Shown here: positions 30,093 to 33,980 of the stretch, in pieces | Numbering within the stretch: the first letter of the stretch is position 1 | Layout of the letters: each line of letters opens with the position of its first letter | From: Actinomycetes bacterium | GTDB lineage: Bacteria; Actinomycetota; Actinomycetes; S36-B12; UBA10799 | Direction of reading: 5' to 3' | Length of the DNA stretch: 33,980 nucleotides | Assembly: GCA_029779995.1 (NCBI GenBank) | Contig: JAKOZM010000080.1 | Location: 1-33,980, forward strand | Position numbers and translations under genes: made by a program | The notes under the pieces: generated by a model | The model's input: the letters and a program-made list of their open reading frames with translations, nothing else | What the model was told of the DNA's origin: nothing | Databases searched by the model: none

Positions 30093-32884
30093 GTGATGAA
30101 CTTCTCCCCAAGGTGGACCGTGGGAACTTCCAGGAACTCTTCATCGAAGACCTCAACTGGCTCGCGCCCGATGTCAAGCAGACGGTCAGCGTGACCGACG
30201 ACGAACGCACAGTGAGCGCCCGCAATGTCGCCTCGTACAAGGGCCTCCGGGTATGGGTCTGTGAAGAACGACCGGGCTCTGCCCTCGAGGCCGAGCTCGA
30301 TCGCCTGATCGCAAAGACCACCACAGACCGGTTGGTCATTTTCGACGGCGACCAGGAGCAAGTCTGGCGATGGCCCGTTCGACGAGCCAAGGACGGATCC
30401 GTCACCTCACGCCTGACAAGCCACCGCCACAAGAAGGGCGACCCCGACCCCAAGTTCGCGGCCCGCCTGGACATCATCCGTATGCCGTTCGACGTGGTCC
30501 TTGACGCGAACGCGGTCCTCCACAAGGTCCGATCAGCCTTCGACACTGAGGCCCAGAACGAGTCCAAGCGCGCCTCCAAGCTCATGGCGAACATGTACGC
30601 CGCCGTCGAGAAGGCGTACCCAACGTCCGCGGACCCTAAGAAGAGGGACCACGAGATCTCGGTAACCCTTGCCCGGATCCTCTTTCTCATGTTCGGCGAT
30701 GACACCGAGATGTGGCAGACCGACGCCTTCCGGAACGTGATCCAGCACGAGACCCGATCCGACGGCTCCGACCTTGCCCGCGTGCTCAACGAGCTCTTCG
30801 CATTCCTCGACACCGCCCAACCCACCCATGTGCCGACCGGCTTTGAGGGCTTCAAGTACGTCAACGGCGGCATCTTCGACGAGAAGATCGATCTGCCAGG
30901 ACTGGGCAAGGACTTCCGCACAGCCATCCTCGACGCCTGCGCCGTCGACTGGTCCGGCATCAGCCCCGCGATCTTCGGCTCGATGTTCCAGTCGGTCCGC
31001 GACGCGGAGACCCGCCGCGCCCTCGGGGAGCACTACACGTCGGAAGAGAACATCCTCAAGACGCTCAACCCTCTCTTCCTGGACGAGCTCAGGGACGAGC
31101 TGGCCGCCGCCCTTGCGCGCGACACCACTCAGAAGAAGGTCAACTCGCTCAACAAGCTGTGGGACCGCTTGGGCGCCATCCGCTTCATGGATCCTGCCTG
31201 CGGATGCGGCAACTTCATCATCGTCGCCTACCGAGAGCTACGAGCCATTGAGCTCCAAGTCATGGAAGCCCTCTACGACCTCCGCGACAAGCACCAACTC
31301 TCGCTTGACGCGAAGTCCGACCTCAAAGTCACCCTCGACCACTTCTACGGCATCGAGATCGACGAGTGGCCGGCGCGTATCGCCGAGACCGCGATGTTCA
31401 TGATGGACCGACAGTGCGACCTCAAGCTTCGGGAGCGCTTCGGTCAAGCCCCTGAACGGCTACCTCTCCGGCGTGAGGCGACGATCGTTGTAGGCAATGC
31501 ATTGAAGATTCGTTGGGAGGACGTGCTCCCTGCCAGCAGCGCAGTGGTGGTCGCCGGCAACCCACCCTTCTCCGGGCGGCACACGAGGAGCAAGGAACAG
31601 GCCGCTGATCTGGCCAACGCTTGGCAGACGAAAAACGCTGGACACCTGGACTACGTAACCGGCTGGCACGCGATCGCAAGTCGCTACCTGAGCGACACTC
31701 AGGGTGTATTCGCTTTCGTGTCGACCAATTCGGTCACACAGGGAGAGCCGGTCGCCCTCATGTTCCCAACAATCTTGAATGCAGGGTGGCGCATCAAATT
31801 CGCGCATCGCACCTTCGCTTGGACTTCGGAGGCTACCGGGAAAGCAACGGTCCACTGCGTCATCCTCGGGTTCACTCAACAGACGGCCGACAAGCCGCGT
31901 CTCTTCACCTACGACACTCCGACCTCAGAACCCCTTGAGGTACCCGTAGTGGACGCGATCAATCCATACCTGGTCGACGGTCCGTCGATCTTTGTTCGGA
32001 AACGCACGGGCAAGCCACTCGCACCCCACCTGCCAGTGATGGAGTATGGGTCGATGCCAAATGATGGTGGCCACCTCATCTTCGATGGTGCGGCCGCGGC
32101 TGAAGCGTCGCACGATCCGATCGTTGCAAAGTACCTCCGGCGATACGTCGGCGCTTCGGAGTTGATCCATGGCGTCGAAAGGTGGTGCCTATGGCTGGTG
32201 GATATGGACCCAGCAGATGTGGAACGATCGTGGCTGCTCCGATCTCGCATCGAGGCAGTGAGGGCGACGCGACTGGCGAGCAGGAATCCCGACACAGTTC
32301 AGCGTGCTGCGACCCCCCACCTGTTCTGGTTCATCAATCAGCCCTCAACGGCATACCTCTGCGTCCCACAGGTGTTTTCCGAGAACCGGCAGTGGGTCAC
32401 CGCGGCAAGGCTCGATCGGGACGTCATCGCCAACAACCGCGTGTACACCTGCCCCGACCCCGATGGCTTCGGTTTTGCGATTATCAGCAGCGCCATGTTC
32501 CTGACTTGGCAGAAGACCGTAGGCGGAAGGTTGGAGTCTCGGTACAACTTCTCTGGGACCATCGTCTGGAACAACCTGCCGCTGCCACCGGTCGACGACC
32601 CGGTCCGCACCGCCATGATCGAGGCTGGCGACGCCATCATTCAGGCACGCTCTCGCTACCCCGAGCGTTCCCTAGCCGACTTGTACGAGCCGCAGCGACT
32701 TCCCGGGGAGGTTGCAGCCGCACACGAGAGGCTGGATCGAGTCGTTGACGAACTGTTTGGGCTCCGCATAGAGGAGCGCAACGAAAGCGGACGACAGCAG
32801 GCCCTGTTCGAGCAGTTCGTCAAGATGCAAGATCCGGCCAACCATGGCAATACGACAGGGCGCCTACGTGGTCGAGGACAGTAA
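30089..32884 (+). CDS. MmeI/DrmMI-like adenine-specific DNA methyltransferase (defence operon B)
   Basis: A 931-residue homologue of the element A enzyme. DPACGCGNF (SAM binding) and N491-P-P-F (catalytic) are intact. Up to NPPF the two proteins are nearly the same. Beyond it they share only scattered blocks such as LDYVTGW, FVSTNS.TQGEPV and CPDPDG, and the ends (GRLRGRGQ vs GRLR) differ. This matches exchange or rapid divergence of the target-recognition domain. GTG start, coupled to the helicase. It likely methylates a different sequence from copy A and protects DNA from its own helicase-nuclease partner. Confidence 0.9.
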   Translation: MSDELLPKVDRGNFQELFIEDLNWLAPDVKQTVSVTDDERTVSARNVASYKGLRVWVCEERPGSALEAELDRLIAKTTTDRLVIFDGDQEQVWRWPVRRAKDGSVTSRLTSHRHKKGDPDPKFAARLDIIRMPFDVVLDANAVLHKVRSAFDTEAQNESKRASKLMANMYAAVEKAYPTSADPKKRDHEISVTLARILFLMFGDDTEMWQTDAFRNVIQHETRSDGSDLARVLNELFAFLDTAQPTHVPTGFEGFKYVNGGIFDEKIDLPGLGKDFRTAILDACAVDWSGISPAIFGSMFQSVRDAETRRALGEHYTSEENILKTLNPLFLDELRDELAAALARDTTQKKVNSLNKLWDRLGAIRFMDPACGCGNFIIVAYRELRAIELQVMEALYDLRDKHQLSLDAKSDLKVTLDHFYGIEIDEWPARIAETAMFMMDRQCDLKLRERFGQAPERLPLRREATIVVGNALKIRWEDVLPASSAVVVAGNPPFSGRHTRSKEQAADLANAWQTKNAGHLDYVTGWHAIASRYLSDTQGVFAFVSTNSVTQGEPVALMFPTILNAGWRIKFAHRTFAWTSEATGKATVHCVILGFTQQTADKPRLFTYDTPTSEPLEVPVVDAINPYLVDGPSIFVRKRTGKPLAPHLPVMEYGSMPNDGGHLIFDGAAAAEASHDPIVAKYLRRYVGASELIHGVERWCLWLVDMDPADVERSWLLRSRIEAVRATRLASRNPDTVQRAATPHLFWFINQPSTAYLCVPQVFSENRQWVTAARLDRDVIANNRVYTCPDPDGFGFAIISSAMFLTWQKTVGGRLESRYNFSGTIVWNNLPLPPVDDPVRTAMIEAGDAIIQARSRYPERSLADLYEPQRLPGEVAAAHERLDRVVDELFGLRIEERNESGRQQALFEQFVKMQDPANHGNTTGRLRGRGQ

Positions 32885-32894
32885 CCGCTTGCCC

Positions 32895-33668
32895 ATGCGA
32901 GTGGTCGAACTGGCGACAGCGATGTTCGCGCGCGAGACGGGCTTCAGCGGCCCCGACCTGCACCGTCTGTACGCCGACTACACCGATGACCTTGGCGAGT
33001 ACACCGGATGGGGGGGCGGAGCGGAGTCACGCTGGCAGATCTTCCAGCGTGGCCTTCGTCTGCTGACCCGCGACCAGCAGGTGCGTTTCCTCCTCAACCT
33101 CTGTGAGTACGACGGCTACATCAAGCATGGCCGTCCGGCGGACGAGGACATCGCGAGGCTGCGAGCACTCCTGCTGGGCCAGAGTGCACCTGGTGCGGAC
33201 GCCGCTGCAGCTCGTCTTGCGACACTTCCTGACTGGAAGGCGGTTGAGGAATCTTGGCGTCAGGCTCTCGACAAGATCCACTCCGACCCAGAGGGTGCCA
33301 TCACGGCGACCCGAACCCTTCTGGAGAGCACTTGCAAGCACATCTGCGACGAGCGTGGGGTGCCCTATGAGAACAGTTGGGATCTGAGCCGGCTCTACAA
33401 AGCCGCCGCCGCCGCTATGGAGATCGCTCCCGACCAGCACAGTGAACAGGTGATCAAGCAAATCCTGTCTGGAGTCACGACGGTCGTCATCGGCATCGGA
33501 GCCCTCAGGAACTCACTCAGTGATGCGCACGGCCGGGGCAAGGGAGCTGTCCGACCAGCTCCCCGTCACGCCAAACTTGCTGTTAACGCCGGTTTCGCCA
33601 TCGCCGGCTTCCTCATTGACACACATGTCGAGAAGCCACACCGCGAGAGCGGGCAAGGTCCCCGCTAG
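32895..33668 (+). CDS. Abi_C-like abortive infection protein with HEPN-type RX6H motif (defence operon B)
   Basis: A 257-residue homologue of the element A protein, highly similar along its length. The C-terminal Abi_C part carries R205-N...H212 (LRNSLSDAHGRGK), RHAKLAVNAGF and FLIDTH. The ATG at 32895, ten bases after the methyltransferase stop, aligns with GTG 10838 in copy A. ATG 32844 would add 17 residues and overlap the methyltransferase. A conserved EYTGWGGG.ESRWQIFQRG segment near residue 35 belongs to the N-terminal domain and has no assigned function. Likely the toxic or sensing arm of the operon. Confidence 0.82.
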   Translation: MRVVELATAMFARETGFSGPDLHRLYADYTDDLGEYTGWGGGAESRWQIFQRGLRLLTRDQQVRFLLNLCEYDGYIKHGRPADEDIARLRALLLGQSAPGADAAAARLATLPDWKAVEESWRQALDKIHSDPEGAITATRTLLESTCKHICDERGVPYENSWDLSRLYKAAAAAMEIAPDQHSEQVIKQILSGVTTVVIGIGALRNSLSDAHGRGKGAVRPAPRHAKLAVNAGFAIAGFLIDTHVEKPHRESGQGPR

Positions 33669-33683
33669 TCTCCGTCACCATCC

Positions 33684-33776
33684 ATAACACAGAAGCAGCG
33701 ACACTCCCGAGATGCATAACGTCGGGTAATTCTTAGAATCGATGGCCGTTCTTACAAGATTCAGTGCATCTCGACA
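33684..33776 (+). repeat. 93-bp right end of element B
   Basis: Starts 15 bases after the Abi_C stop. Contains CCCGAGATGCATAACGTCGGG (read as arms CCCGA/TCGGG around a degenerate end motif), a TAATTC-TTA-GAATC palindrome, TTCTTACA-like spacing and the terminal TGCATCTCGACA (33765-33776). Gapless match to 14180-14272. Presumably bound by TnsB. Confidence 0.75.
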
Positions 33777-33781
33777 TTCGC
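33777..33781. repeat. Target-site duplication, right copy (TTCGC)
   Basis: Same pentamer as 14306-14310, directly outside the right terminus of element B. Confidence 0.8.
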
Positions 33782-33793
33782 TGCATCTCGACA
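33782..33793 (-). repeat. Transposon end motif outside element B (copy 6)
   Basis: TGCATCTCGACA directly follows the target-site duplication. Removing element B joins this motif to 14310. On the minus strand the restored end reads TGTCGAGATGCAGCGAAGAC, matching the end at 11662 at 19 of 20 bases. It is therefore the end of another element into which B inserted 12 bp from the tip. Confidence 0.6.
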
Positions 33794-33980
33794 GGCGCAC
33801 CCCCGCGAAAAGTGAGCTGGAGGTGCGCACTGAACTCGGATCTCGGACAGAACCTCTTCGAGAACCATGCCCGAGGCCGAGTTTAGGGGGCGCGTCAAGC
33901 GGCCAACTGACCCCTCGCTTGGGCAAGACTGACCCCTCACTGCTGACCCACACCTCATCCATGGCCCGTCCGCTGCCACT
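33794..33980. other. Gene-less right edge with direct repeats, possible insertion-sequence end
   Basis: No gene is evident. Two direct repeats, ACTGACCCCTCGCT (33906-33919) and ACTGACCCCTCACT (33928-33941), lie 22 bases apart. Repeated GGGGTCAGT-type sequences are typical of IS21-family ends. The element itself would lie beyond the window. Confidence 0.3.

Larger units (their letters stand above)
14311..33776. mobile_element. Tn7-like transposon, element B (complete, 19,466 bp)
   Basis: Bounded by TGTCGAGATGCA at 14311-14322 and its inverse TGCATCTCGACA at 33765-33776, beginning TGT and ending ACA, with a 5-bp direct repeat TTCGC on both sides. It carries a complete set of transposition genes (TnsA, TnsB, TnsC with an early stop, TniQ1, TniQ2), a WhiB-like and a hypothetical gene in that operon, a five-gene low-GC cargo operon at the left, and a four-gene defence operon at the right. 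No Cas genes or CRISPR array are present, so target choice must rest on the TniQ proteins. Confidence 0.85.

Noticed and set aside
11662..33793. A single 22-kb element with ends at 11662 and 33793
   Set aside because: The flanking pentamers differ (ATAAC and GGCGC) and the segment contains complete element B with its own target duplication. The two ends may once have bounded a 2.66-kb piece, but this cannot be shown.

Overview
The window is GC-rich actinobacterial DNA (Actinomycetota). The evidence is frequent GTG starts, strong GC bias at third codon positions, and a WhiB-like Fe-S protein, a family essentially confined to actinobacteria and their phages. Nearly all of it is accessory DNA: two related Tn7-like transposons in the same orientation, each pairing a transposition operon with a divergent four-gene operon that looks like phage defence or restriction. 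Everything here was read by eye. No database search was run.

Element A (left edge to about 14.3 kb) enters at the left edge. It has TnsC (cut by the edge), TnsB and TnsA on the minus strand. Across a 246-nt divergent control region with two AAATATTTG palindromes lies a plus-strand operon: zinc-ribbon protein, PLD-nuclease/SNF2 helicase, MmeI/DrmMI-like DNA methyltransferase and an Abi_C/HEPN-type protein. Its right part (11.66-14.27 kb) is bounded by transposon-end motifs. It carries a small membrane protein, a TfoX-N protein, a SnoaL/NTF2-like protein and an HxlR regulator with two tandem palindromic operators.

Element B (14,311-33,776) is complete. It is bounded by 12-bp inverted ends (TGTCGAGATGCA) and flanked by a 5-bp direct repeat TTCGC at 14,306-14,310 and 33,777-33,781. 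From left to right it has a minus-strand, visibly lower-GC cargo operon (hypothetical, Nudix, PP2C phosphatase, TPR-membrane protein, TauD-like dioxygenase). Then come TniQ2, a WhiB-like protein, a hypothetical protein, TniQ1, TnsC, TnsB and TnsA, all minus. After a divergent control region there is a second, diverged copy of the four-gene defence operon on the plus strand, then a 93-bp right end. The TnsC of element B carries an in-frame TAG at codon 38, where copy A has TGG.

The two defence operons match gene for gene. The helicases, the Abi_C proteins and the N-terminal halves of the methyltransferases are highly similar. The methyltransferases diverge sharply after the NPPF motif, as expected if target specificity was switched. 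Six copies of the 12-bp end motif lie at 11.66-14.32 kb and 33.77-33.79 kb, pointing to repeated insertion of related elements beside or inside one another's ends. The last ~90 bases hold direct repeats that may be an insertion-sequence end.
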